Shown here: in pieces, positions 1 to 7,287 of the stretch
How positions within the stretch are numbered: position 1 is the first letter of the stretch
Layout: every line of letters starts with the position of its first letter
Source: Ruminiclostridium sp.
GTDB taxonomy: Bacteria > Bacillota > Clostridia > DSM-8532
Direction of reading: 5' to 3'
NCBI GenBank assembly: GCA_003535195.1
Contig: DOHN01000028.1
Span: 5,300-18,483 of the forward strand
Length of the DNA stretch: 13,184 nucleotides
The notes under the pieces: model-generated
What the model was told of the DNA's origin: nothing
Database searches by the model: none
The model's input: the letters and a program-made list of their open reading frames with translations, nothing else
Position numbers and translations under genes: made by a program

Positions 1-1135
1 TTTGCCATTCGTCTTTTGCTATTTTGATCTCATTTGTATAAGCACTTATGTAATTCTTATTTTTAAGTGCTGCGCTGATAGCCTCAAGCCCTTCTTTCGC
101 ATCGGCAATCACTTTAACAGCATTTAACTTATAGGCCTGAAATTCAGATACATTGATGTTGATAAAATCCACGTTTTCATTTTGAAACAGCCATTTGGAT
201 GATGTGGTAAAATCAGTATATCTCGTTCCCACACCGATAATAAGGTCCGCGTTCTTAGCCATCTCGTTGGCAGCGCTATTGCCGGTCACACCGATACCGC
301 CTAAATTGAGCGCGTGTTCGAATTCTATGGCGCTTTTGCCTGCCTGTGTTTCCGCAAACGGAATGTTAAACATTTCAGCAAAGGCCGCAAAGCTTTTTGC
401 TGCTTCCGAATAACGTACGCCGCCTCCACAGATCAACAGTGGTTTTTTCTTCTTTAAGATCAGATTTACAGCCTCTTCTACGGCATAATCAGCCGCCGGA
501 CGCCGCTCAATGCGGTGTACGCGTTTAGCAAAGAAGCTTTCGGGATAATCATATGCCTCCCCCTGTACATCCTGCGGTATAGCGATACATACCGCACCTG
601 TATCCGCCGGGTCCGTTAAAACACGCATTGCGTTTATCATAGCGCTCATTAGCTGCTCAGGCCGGACGATCCTGTCCCAATACCTGCACACCGCTTTAAA
701 CGCGTCATTTGTAGAAATAGAAAGTTCATTCGTTTGCTCTATTTGCTGCAATACCGGATCGGGCTGTCTTGTGGCAAATACATCCCCTGGTAATAAAAGT
801 ACGGGAATATTATTAGCTGTGGCCGTGGCAGCAGCTGTTATCATATTGGCTGAGCCCGGACCAACTGACGAGGTACAGGCGAATATCTGCTTTCTTAATT
901 TTTGCTTGGCAAAAGCCATTGCTGCATGCACCATACCCTGCTCATTTTTTCCCTGGTACACGGTAAGCGTCTTTGCTTCCTGTTCTATAGCCTGCCCGAG
1001 CCCCACGACATTTCCATGACCAGGCAGCATAAATATTCCTTTAACAAATTTTTTCTCCTGCTCATCAAACACCACGTACTGGTTTTCCAAAAAACGCACT
1101 AAAGCCTGTGCCATCGTCAATCTTACTGTTTTCAT
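1..1135 (-). CDS. iolD: IolD, 3D-(3,5/4)-trihydroxycyclohexane-1,2-dione hydrolase (N-terminal 378 residues, cut by window edge)
   Basis: Thiamine-diphosphate enzyme of myo-inositol catabolism that opens the cyclohexane-dione ring to give 5-deoxy-glucuronate in the cytoplasm. Reading back from 1135 gives an open frame with no stop to the window edge. It starts [19 protein letters not shown], close to the remembered B. subtilis IolD start, and continues with the ThDP-enzyme motif QGKNEQGM. The Glu at about residue 65 is the expected cofactor-activating glutamate. [30 protein letters not shown] and GVGTRYTDF also match IolD. About 378 of some 640 residues are present; the catalytic C-terminal domain lies off the left edge. 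The start at 1135 is preferred because TGAGG sits 6 nt upstream and the protein then aligns with the family start. An in-frame ATG at 1147 overlaps the iolB stop (TAATG) and is the alternative. Likely translationally coupled to iolB. Confidence 0.95.
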   Translation of the reverse strand, partial: MKTVRLTMAQALVRFLENQYVVFDEQEKKFVKGIFMLPGHGNVVGLGQAIEQEAKTLTVYQGKNEQGMVHAAMAFAKQKLRKQIFACTSSVGPGSANMITAAATATANNIPVLLLPGDVFATRQPDPVLQQIEQTNELSISTNDAFKAVCRYWDRIVRPEQLMSAMINAMRVLTDPADTGAVCIAIPQDVQGEAYDYPESFFAKRVHRIERRPAADYAVEEAVNLILKKKKPLLICGGGVRYSEAAKSFAAFAEMFNIPFAETQAGKSAIEFEHALNLGGIGVTGNSAANEMAKNADLIIGVGTRYTDFTTSSKWLFQNENVDFININVSEFQAYKLNAVKVIADAKEGLEAISAALKNKNYISAYTNEIKIAKDEWQ

Positions 1136-1146
1136 ATCAAACCTCA

Positions 1147-1944
1147 TTACTCTTTCTCATCCCAAATTTTTGCATCGGATGTTAAAGTCCACACATGCTC
1201 AGGCATATCGATTCGTGTCTTTTTCCAGGGGTCGCCATCAAGATGGCGTATGCCCCAAACATAAAACATGGTATACCCCGGAGCAGCCACCTGCGGATGA
1301 ATTACATTGCTTCGTATTAAAGCCAAACTGTTATTCCTTGACTGGTACACTTCGTCTCCAATAAAGCAGGCGCCGAATCCCTGTTTTTTATCAAACTTGT
1401 AAAAATACACTTCAGGCTGAGGATGGAAATGCGGTGGGTAACTTGACCATTTTCCCGGGAAATTAACCACTTCTCCCAATACCATATTAGAGTAAGGAGC
1501 GTTATCAAAGTCGAACACTGTCCGTATATTTCTGCGGGTGCACCCCTTTAAAACCTCGCCGGTGCCCGCACGCGTGCATTGGATATCCTTTGGCTCATAA
1601 AATTTGCTTTCAAATGCATGATCGTTCAGTGTTTTTTGCACGTAAACCTCACTGTTTGCAATAGCTTTAACACTTACCTCAGTACCTTTCGCCACATGCA
1701 GGCAATACGGCATCTCATCCTGAAGACTTTGCCGGGATCCAAAAGCAGCCCTGCCATCCCAATTAAATTCCACTTCACCTGTGAGTAAGAGAATAGCCAT
1801 TTCCTTCCTACTATCAAACAGATCATATGCATTGCCTTTGGTAAGCTCCAAAATGCCAACATCCATTTGCATTTCAGCGCCATTGCCATTCATTTCGATT
1901 ATGCTGTTAAAGCCTTCTTTAAAAGTTTCCGTATTGATAATCAT
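1147..1944 (-). CDS. iolB: IolB/KduI-family isomerase, probable 5-deoxy-glucuronate isomerase
   Basis: Cytoplasmic cupin enzyme of 265 residues, close to the usual IolB length. In the standard pathway it converts 5-deoxy-D-glucuronate, the IolD product, to 5-dehydro-2-deoxy-D-gluconate. The second cupin carries the metal-site signature [17 protein letters not shown], with probable ligands H172, H174, E178 and H216 (in [12 protein letters not shown]). The C-terminal DMPEHVWTL resembles the IolB end. The loop between the histidine pair and the glutamate is much shorter than the roughly ten-residue insertion recalled for classical IolB, and there it resembles KduI (5-keto-4-deoxyuronate isomerase). 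Position directly before iolD, with a one-base stop/start overlap available, favours the IolB role. A GTGAGG ribosome site lies 8 nt before the ATG. The family is firm; the exact substrate is inferred from context. Confidence 0.8.
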   Translation of the reverse strand: MIINTETFKEGFNSIIEMNGNGAEMQMDVGILELTKGNAYDLFDSRKEMAILLLTGEVEFNWDGRAAFGSRQSLQDEMPYCLHVAKGTEVSVKAIANSEVYVQKTLNDHAFESKFYEPKDIQCTRAGTGEVLKGCTRRNIRTVFDFDNAPYSNMVLGEVVNFPGKWSSYPPHFHPQPEVYFYKFDKKQGFGACFIGDEVYQSRNNSLALIRSNVIHPQVAAPGYTMFYVWGIRHLDGDPWKKTRIDMPEHVWTLTSDAKIWDEKE

Positions 1945-2068
1945 AATTTATGCCTCACTAATTATTGGATTTATAATACTGAAATTATAATCAACCAAAA
2001 TATTAACCATTGTGTGAATTTCGTCCCGGCCTATTACCATGGATTTTCATCCGGATGGCGCATGCCTC
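1945..2068 (-). other. Intergenic gap between the zinc dehydrogenase gene and iolB
   Basis: This 124-nt A+T-rich gap holds no gene. It contains a perfect 10-nt palindrome CATCCGGATG (2049-2058) just after the dehydrogenase stop. It also has an inverted repeat TTATAAT/ATTATAA (1971-1977 and 1984-1990, 6-nt spacer) a short way before the iolB ribosome site. A TATAAT lies in the second repeat on the minus strand, but no convincing -35 hexamer sits at the right distance. An internal promoter is therefore possible but unsupported. Confidence 0.35.
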
Positions 2069-3220
2069 TCAGTCTTTCCATGGATCGAATGTGATTTTCA
2101 TAACATCATCCGCCAACGCCCGTTCTAGTGCCTGCTGCGCATGTTCCAATCCAAATCTCTTAGTTATCATCTCCTGAATGGGATATAGATTTTTAAACCG
2201 TTCAAGCATCCTGCATGTCGCATCATAACCAAAAGTGGGATGGTCAGAGACGCCAACGACCCTTAAATTTCGGCTGAGGATCTTGTGCGGATTAATTTTT
2301 ACCTCACCGAGATCGACAAACTGCCCGACCTCTATATATGTACCCACTTTCCTTAAAAGATCGAGGCTTTCATTAAATGTCGATGGATCTCCAGTAGCCC
2401 CGACAACCACATCCACACCATGTCCTTCGGTAGCTGAGCGGATTGTCTCAAGACGTTCTTCGGCAGTAGTATTATTCACATTAAGCGTGATATCCGCACC
2501 AAACCGTTTGGCCAAGTCAAGCCTGAACTGGGACCTATCTATTGCTATTATCTTGTCAACTCCGAGCAGGCGTGCTTTTATAACATGTGCAAGTCCTAGC
2601 GCCCCAACACCATATACCGCCAGGTTATCTCCAAACCCGAGTCCCTCTCCGGCGAAGTTATAGAATTCTTTCACCTTGTCCAATGCATACGCCACAACAA
2701 ATATCTCAATAAGAGATCCAACCTCCGGACTCGCATCCTCCGGCATAAGAAATAAGTCAGTGTTAGGCCTCGTATATAGATACTGGGACCAGCCACCATT
2801 TAAATACGGCCACTCCTTAAGCGAAATATTTCCATGCCCCTGTATATGATCGCACCAAGGATAAAATGGCATTTGCCGACAGTAATAGCAATTATTGCAG
2901 TAGAGGTCAGGTATTACGACCACTCTGTCGCCCGGTTTCAGTGTCTTTCCATAAAACTCTAAATTTTTTGCGCCTTCGGGCCCTATTTCCTCAATAATTC
3001 CTACCGTTTCGTGTCCGCCTATGAATGGATACTGTGAAAAAAACTCTCCTGCAGTTCCACCATACTGCTTATTCTCTCCCTTAAACGAATGTTTATCGGT
3101 ACCGCATATGCCAGAAAGCTCAATCCTTATAAGTGCACAGTCCTTTTCAAGCTTGGGAACTTCGATCTCCATAGTCTCCATTTTATATGGTGATACCATG
3201 ACGGCTGCTTTTGACTTCAT
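2069..3220 (-). CDS. Zinc-dependent medium-chain (threonine/alcohol dehydrogenase-like) dehydrogenase
   Basis: NAD(P)-dependent polyol dehydrogenase of 383 residues in the zinc MDR superfamily. GroES-like N-terminal domain: C39 (GICGTD), H70 and E71 (GGHE) match the catalytic-zinc site, and E172 may be the further ligand. C108, C111, C114 and C123 form the structural-zinc lobe. The Rossmann fold follows with GVGALG at 204-209, and an aspartate after the second strand (AIDRSQ) suggests NAD. The start is ATG 3220, with GGAGG 9 nt upstream; an upstream in-frame TTG at 3226 is only 3 nt from that site and is rejected. It lies between the deacetylase and iolB genes, so its substrate is probably an inositol or keto-inositol. 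A zinc dehydrogenase (IolM) oxidises 2-keto-myo-inositol in the alternative Thermotoga maritima inositol route, as I recall it; equivalence here is untested. Confidence 0.9.
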   Translation of the reverse strand: MKSKAAVMVSPYKMETMEIEVPKLEKDCALIRIELSGICGTDKHSFKGENKQYGGTAGEFFSQYPFIGGHETVGIIEEIGPEGAKNLEFYGKTLKPGDRVVVIPDLYCNNCYYCRQMPFYPWCDHIQGHGNISLKEWPYLNGGWSQYLYTRPNTDLFLMPEDASPEVGSLIEIFVVAYALDKVKEFYNFAGEGLGFGDNLAVYGVGALGLAHVIKARLLGVDKIIAIDRSQFRLDLAKRFGADITLNVNNTTAEERLETIRSATEGHGVDVVVGATGDPSTFNESLDLLRKVGTYIEVGQFVDLGEVKINPHKILSRNLRVVGVSDHPTFGYDATCRMLERFKNLYPIQEMITKRFGLEHAQQALERALADDVMKITFDPWKD

Positions 3221-3229
3221 ATGCAATTT

Positions 3230-3234
3230 CCTCC
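3230..3234 (-). promoter_or_regulatory. Ribosome binding site deciding the zinc dehydrogenase start
   Basis: GGAGG on the minus strand, 9 nt before ATG 3220 and only 3 nt before the competing TTG at 3226. The spacing supports the ATG. Confidence 0.8.
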
Positions 3235-3338
3235 ATACTAATACTTTAATTCAGTTAAAATTGGAAAGAATAGGCTTTATACGTGTAATAACCAAAAATT
3301 TGCCCCCGGGTCTTTTGTTAAATAAAATGATGCTTATT

Positions 3339-4019
3339 TTATGGCAGCAGCCTTGGATTGGGCATATAACCATAAAACTTAAATCCCCTGAAAGCTTCCG
3401 CATATTGTGTCCCATACTGGAACCCCCTGAACGCAGCTACCTGCTCCAAATGCTTTAGCCATCCATACTCGAGCTGGCTCTCATGACATTTCATAAGCTC
3501 AATCTTTTTATCGAACACATCGCTGATATCCACATATACATCCGGGTCAAAATTTAAGCTTCCATATGTATCACAATTAAATACACTAAAGCGTTTTTTG
3601 TAAGCTGAGTGCTCCGTTATCATGTTGCTAAATGGTACGGATATTAGCGCCTTTTGCACTAGATAACCTGTAACTCCGTGGTCACCGGCAAGATCATCAG
3701 GTGAATGTGTTAAAAGTATATCCGGTTGCGCCCACCTGATAGCATCTATTACTGCCATATGGGTATCGTGAGTATATGTAAGTTCATTGTCTTCATAACC
3801 AAAAAAATACACCTGTGCTTCATAATGAGCAGCTGCGTTTTTCTGCTCGCGCTCCCTTACCATGGCCAATTCCTTACGAGAGTAGTGATCGCTCCCAACA
3901 TTTCCTGAACACATCACGGCAATAAAAATTTTATCACCTCTGTTATAGCACTTCAAAAGCGTACCGCCAGCCCAAATATCAGCATCATCAGGATGTGCAC
4001 CAATAAACAATACATTCAT
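3339..4019 (-). CDS. PIG-L/LmbE-family zinc deacetylase
   Basis: Protein of 226 residues of the PIG-L (LmbE) family. Known members remove N-acetyl groups from GlcNAc linked to inositol or other partners (PIG-L itself, MshB in mycothiol synthesis, BshB in bacillithiol synthesis). The zinc-site motif AHPDD near the N-terminus supplies H9 and D12, and THSPDDLAGDHG supplies H114 as third ligand. A family HESQ motif is at 179-182 and a YAEAF segment near the end. There is no signal peptide, so it is cytoplasmic. The start is ATG 4019, with GAGGTG 6 nt upstream; a longer frame from TTG 4043 would include the ribosome site and is rejected. It sits inside the inositol operon, between the transporter binding protein and the zinc dehydrogenase. 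This suggests it acts on an imported N-acetylated inositol derivative, but that is inference. The substrate is not readable from sequence. Confidence 0.88.
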   Translation of the reverse strand: MNVLFIGAHPDDADIWAGGTLLKCYNRGDKIFIAVMCSGNVGSDHYSRKELAMVREREQKNAAAHYEAQVYFFGYEDNELTYTHDTHMAVIDAIRWAQPDILLTHSPDDLAGDHGVTGYLVQKALISVPFSNMITEHSAYKKRFSVFNCDTYGSLNFDPDVYVDISDVFDKKIELMKCHESQLEYGWLKHLEQVAAFRGFQYGTQYAEAFRGFKFYGYMPNPRLLP

Positions 4020-4025
4020 AACATT

Positions 4026-4031
4026 CACCTC
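4026..4031 (-). promoter_or_regulatory. Ribosome binding site deciding the deacetylase start
   Basis: GAGGTG on the minus strand, 6 nt before ATG 4019. It lies inside the frame of any start at TTG 4043, which argues for the shorter protein. Confidence 0.75.
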
Positions 4032-4056
4032 ATGAAAATACAAATTTGAAGTATTT

Positions 4057-4088
4057 AATTTTGGGGCAGATGCATCTGCCCCAAAATT
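4057..4088 (-). repeat. Perfect 32-nt palindrome (stem-loop) just after the binding-protein gene
   Basis: The arm AATTTTGGGGCAGATG (4057-4072) is followed directly by its exact reverse complement (4073-4088). It lies 23 nt beyond the stop of the substrate-binding protein gene and about 37 nt before the deacetylase start. In RNA it can form a stem of about 14 bp with a G/C-rich middle and a 4-nt loop. Neither strand has a T-run after the 3' arm, because the arm ends CCCCAAAATT, so it does not look like a standard intrinsic terminator. An mRNA-stabilising or partial-termination stem that sets binding protein above downstream enzyme levels is the likely role. Confidence 0.8.
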
Positions 4089-4111
4089 ATTAAATTAAGA
4101 AGACAATTTAA

Positions 4112-5149
4112 TTAAAACCAACATTTACCGATTGCATTTGTGATTTTAGTTCTCAATGAATCAAGGTATTCTACTGCGTTACTTTTATCAATAACCTGAG
4201 TCTTGATGAGAGTAGTTGATTCTCCAGCAAATTTTCCGTTTTTAACAGTATCATAAAGTATTTTTACAGCTTCATATCCCATATCAAACGGACTCTGCGC
4301 CAATGTACCTGTGACCTTGCCATCTTTAATAAGCCCGAGGCAATCTGGGGAGCCATCGTATCCGATGATATCAATATCCTCCCTGCCTTTGTCAACACAA
4401 GCCTGATAAGCTCCGGCAGCCATTTCGTCGTTTGTACAATAGAGAACCTTGATTTCCGGATGTCCTTCCAGCATATTCTCGCATACATTCATTGCCAAAG
4501 CTCTGTCACACTGGCCATCTTGGATGTCGGCAAATTTAAAGCCCTTCGATTCTGCAATGTCCTGACAGCCTTTAACACGTTCATTGTGACTAACTGCACC
4601 AAGAGGACCGCGGATTACGCCAACAACAGTATCGGGACTATAGTTCTTGACAAGATATTCACCAACAAGCTGGCCGCCTTCAGTTTCAGAAGACCCAATA
4701 AATGTAAGCCGGAGGTCGTCAGCAATACTGGCATCAAGGTCGCTATCGACGCAAACTATTGGAATACCGTCGTCCTTTGCAATTTTAAGGGCAGGACCTA
4801 CTGTACTTGGGTTTGTAGGGGCAAGAACCATACCAGCACAGCCGCTGTTGATGCAGTCTTCTATGAGGCTTATCTGAGCTGCGACATCTGTCTCTACAGG
4901 CGGACCGACAACTTTGACCTTAATTCCAAGCTCCTGTGCTGCAGAATTTGCACCAGCTTCGATGAGATGCCAATAATCCTGATTGAGAGCCATTAGAACC
5001 ACCGCTATCTCCATATCGTCTTTTTTAGCGGGTGCAGGATTAGCTGACGAGGTTAATGTTGAATTGGCAGCCGTGCCCTTTGAGCCAGAACAGCCGACTA
5101 ATGTGACTACCATGACAAATACCAGCAGCAAAGAAATGATTTTTTTCAT
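4112..5149 (-). CDS. ABC transporter substrate-binding lipoprotein (RbsB-like sugar family)
   Basis: Extracytoplasmic binding protein of 345 residues for the sugar or inositol ABC importer. The N-terminus has a Lys-Lys start, a hydrophobic stretch and a lipobox LVGC with the lipidated Cys at 20. A Ser/Ala/Pro-rich linker to about residue 44 follows, as in Gram-positive lipoproteins. The mature part (DDMEIAVVLMALNQDYWHLI, then LIEDCINSGCAGMVLAPTN, PIVCVDSDL and IDIIGYDGSPDCLGLIKDG) is typical of the periplasmic-binding-protein family that binds ribose, xylose and inositol. AAGGAGGA stands 7 nt before the ATG. The gene is separated from its ATPase and permease by the iolG-like gene, an unusual placement, and is followed by a strong stem-loop. 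Ligand is inferred as inositol or a derivative from context only. Confidence 0.92.
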   Translation of the reverse strand: MKKIISLLLVFVMVVTLVGCSGSKGTAANSTLTSSANPAPAKKDDMEIAVVLMALNQDYWHLIEAGANSAAQELGIKVKVVGPPVETDVAAQISLIEDCINSGCAGMVLAPTNPSTVGPALKIAKDDGIPIVCVDSDLDASIADDLRLTFIGSSETEGGQLVGEYLVKNYSPDTVVGVIRGPLGAVSHNERVKGCQDIAESKGFKFADIQDGQCDRALAMNVCENMLEGHPEIKVLYCTNDEMAAGAYQACVDKGREDIDIIGYDGSPDCLGLIKDGKVTGTLAQSPFDMGYEAVKILYDTVKNGKFAGESTTLIKTQVIDKSNAVEYLDSLRTKITNAIGKCWF

Positions 5150-5253
5150 TTTAGAATCCTCCTTAAAATTATTTTAAATTTATCCGAAATCAACCTGAAG
5201 TTTTATCCGCTCTACCCTCTCCTTCCCCTATTTTTTATTAACTTTAAGAAACA
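5150..5253 (-). other. Intergenic gap between iolG-like gene and binding-protein gene
   Basis: This 104-nt A+T-rich stretch holds the binding-protein ribosome site. Just upstream of it is a short A/T palindrome TTAAAATTATTTTAA (5163-5177). No promoter with acceptable hexamers and spacing and no terminator was found. Confidence 0.4.
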
Positions 5254-6225
5254 TCAGACTTCGATTTCCTTTCCACCTGCAGCAGCACTCTTATAACAGG
5301 CATCGACTAATCTTACGCTTCTTATGCCCACATCAAGATCATTTTCTGCTTTTTTACCATTTAAAAGCGCATCATACATATGTTTGTGCATATCTTGGTA
5401 TCCCCACTTTACCTCAAAGGGCAGCTTTGTATATTCAGCAGCCTCTATTACACCTGTAAGCGACGGGCAATATCTGAACGTTTCCAATTCTTCAGTTATA
5501 ATCGAGCGGTGATCTCCCACTACCTGCATACGTTCAAAAGGATATATCCAAGAGGCATGTCCACACGATGTAATTGTACCTATACCTCCGCTTTTAAATT
5601 TGAGCATAATAACAAAGTCGTCATCCAAGCTGTAGCATGCACTTATTCCAAGAGTCCACAATTTGTCAACTTCTCCCATCATATATTCAGCCATATCCAA
5701 GGAATGGATCGTGGAATCATAAAGAAAACCTCCCAGAGCATCAAGGTGCGCAACCCATACTGCTCCGCCCATATCGCCATCATTCTGGAGCATATGAAAA
5801 TTCATTGGTTTGTAATCAGCCTGGCGGACCACATCCTTTGAATGCTTGTAAACTGGTGCAAAACGCCTGTTAAGGCCGGTAAATACTCTTTTGCCGCTCT
5901 TATTCGCGGCTTCTTTTATGGAATATACCTGTTCGACGCTTATCGCCAGTGGCTTTTCACAAAAAACATGCTTGCCGGCGTTAAGGGCCTTTATAGCTAT
6001 CTCAGCGTGTCCTGTATTGGGTACACAGACAAATACCATATCAATATCGGAGGAGAGAAACTCATCAATATCTGTAAAGGCTTTTGCACTATACTGCGAG
6101 GCTATTTTATCCGCATTTTCCCTTACCAAATCGAATACCGAAGTAACCTCCGCCATACCACTGTTTACTGCACACTTGGCATGAACCCTGCCCATGGTAC
6201 CGACACCAATAATTCCAATCTTCAT
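5254..6225 (-). CDS. iolG: Gfo/Idh/MocA-family dehydrogenase, probable inositol 2-dehydrogenase (IolG-like)
   Basis: Cytoplasmic NAD-dependent oxidoreductase of 323 residues, usual for the family. The Rossmann start is KIGIIGVGTMG (G7, G9, G12) with D32 at the end of the second strand, which favours NAD over NADP. The EKP motif puts the catalytic lysine at K91, and GGFLYDSTIHSLD gives D170 and H174. These correspond to the Lys, Asp and His recalled as catalytic in B. subtilis IolG (K97, D172, H176). In inositol catabolism this enzyme oxidises myo-inositol to 2-keto-myo-inositol, the IolE substrate. It sits 27 nt after the permease gene, with AGAGGAAG 6 nt before the ATG. The Gfo/Idh/MocA family is broad (scyllo-inositol, glucose, amino-sugar members), so the specificity rests on the neighbours. 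Other genes in this pathway make the IolG role likely. Confidence 0.85.
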   Translation of the reverse strand: MKIGIIGVGTMGRVHAKCAVNSGMAEVTSVFDLVRENADKIASQYSAKAFTDIDEFLSSDIDMVFVCVPNTGHAEIAIKALNAGKHVFCEKPLAISVEQVYSIKEAANKSGKRVFTGLNRRFAPVYKHSKDVVRQADYKPMNFHMLQNDGDMGGAVWVAHLDALGGFLYDSTIHSLDMAEYMMGEVDKLWTLGISACYSLDDDFVIMLKFKSGGIGTITSCGHASWIYPFERMQVVGDHRSIITEELETFRYCPSLTGVIEAAEYTKLPFEVKWGYQDMHKHMYDALLNGKKAENDLDVGIRSVRLVDACYKSAAAGGKEIEV

Positions 6226-6252
6226 ATTAATCTTCCTCTTCTTTTTAAGTTT

Positions 6253-7287
6253 TTATTTTTTCACATCTGCCTTATTATTGTTTTTGACCAAAGACTTGAC
6301 AGACTTAAAGCCTCCGTTCCTTATGACGTCTATGAATACTGATAGAATTATCATAGAACCAAGGAACACGGTCTGCCAATCCGAGGACATTCCCAGTATG
6401 TTCAGGCCGTTAGTTGTTGTCTGTATAAGCAGAACACCTGTAAGCGTTCCCAAGACGCTGCCGCGTCCTCCTGAGAAACTGGCGCCGCCAATAATTACCG
6501 CAGCTATCGCATTTGTTTCCCAAGTCTGTCCGGCAGTAGGGAAGATCGAGTTGGTTCGTCCGCAGAGGAGCAGCGCAGCCATTCCGCTCACAAGCCCGCT
6601 AAGCGTATAAACGGCAGTGAGCACCCAATTTACATTTATACCTGCAAGCCTTGCAGCTGCGGGATTTCCGCCAACTGCATATATATGCCGGCCAAATGTG
6701 GTACGAGTCAGCATGAACCACCAGATAATATAGAAGAGTAAAACAACAAATATACATACCGGAAAAATTTTTTCAATTGAATAGCTTCCCAAGAACGTTA
6801 TTGTAGATGGCATTCCCGATACAGGCGTACCATGGGTTATAATCAGGCATAATCCCCTGTATATATTTAGTGTGCCAAGCGTTACTATGTATGGATGCGG
6901 CAACTTTCCTTTTGTGAATATAAGGCCATTACAGAGCCCCAGGAACGCACCGGTAAGTGCACACACCAGCATTGATAAATATGGATTCCAGCCCGCGTGG
7001 ATTGTTAAGCCCATAATAACCATTGACAGGCCAAGTGTAGAACCGACTGACAGGTCGTTACCACCCGTCAGTATAGCCAAGAGAATTCCCAATGCCACAA
7101 GGCATTGTGCGGAAGACTGTTTCAATATACTGAGCATATTTCTTGTGGTAAGGAAACTATCAGTAATACTCGCAAATATAATGACAACAAGTAATAAAGC
7201 TATTAGAGGCCCTGCCTCTGCAAATTTACTAAATAAGACTTTATAGAATGGTTTTTGGATTCTAACATTATCAGTTTGATTGCTCAT
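6253..7287 (-). CDS. ABC transporter permease (RbsC/AraH sugar family)
   Basis: Integral membrane subunit of 344 residues, rich in hydrophobic segments from about residue 22 to 325. Family landmarks are GGNDLSVGS (75-83, GGIDLSVGS in relatives), GGNPAAARLAG (207-217) and GGASFSGGRGSVLGT near 267-281. It would form the homodimeric channel of a ribose/xylose/inositol-type importer with the neighbouring ATPase and lipoprotein. Its ATG overlaps the ATPase stop by 4 nt (ATGA, 7284-7287). Its ribosome site AGGAGGT (7293-7299, 5 nt spacing) lies inside the last ATPase codons, so translation is coupled. The transported compound is inferred from the surrounding catabolic genes. Confidence 0.95.
   Translation of the reverse strand: MSNQTDNVRIQKPFYKVLFSKFAEAGPLIALLLVVIIFASITDSFLTTRNMLSILKQSSAQCLVALGILLAILTGGNDLSVGSTLGLSMVIMGLTIHAGWNPYLSMLVCALTGAFLGLCNGLIFTKGKLPHPYIVTLGTLNIYRGLCLIITHGTPVSGMPSTITFLGSYSIEKIFPVCIFVVLLFYIIWWFMLTRTTFGRHIYAVGGNPAAARLAGINVNWVLTAVYTLSGLVSGMAALLLCGRTNSIFPTAGQTWETNAIAAVIIGGASFSGGRGSVLGTLTGVLLIQTTTNGLNILGMSSDWQTVFLGSMIILSVFIDVIRNGGFKSVKSLVKNNNKADVKK

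Noticed and set aside
195..1102. Plus-strand open frames opposite iolD
   Set aside because: They are antisense to an unmistakable IolD coding frame and have no ribosome sites or family features.
3230..3320. Internal promoter (TTGGTT-17 nt-TATTCT, minus strand) before the zinc dehydrogenase gene
   Set aside because: Both hexamers match consensus poorly, and the gap is ordinary for an operon of this spacing.
4057..4088. Intrinsic terminator after the binding-protein gene
   Set aside because: The palindrome ends CCCCAAAATT on both strands with no T-run after the 3' arm, so it was reported as a stem-loop rather than a terminator.
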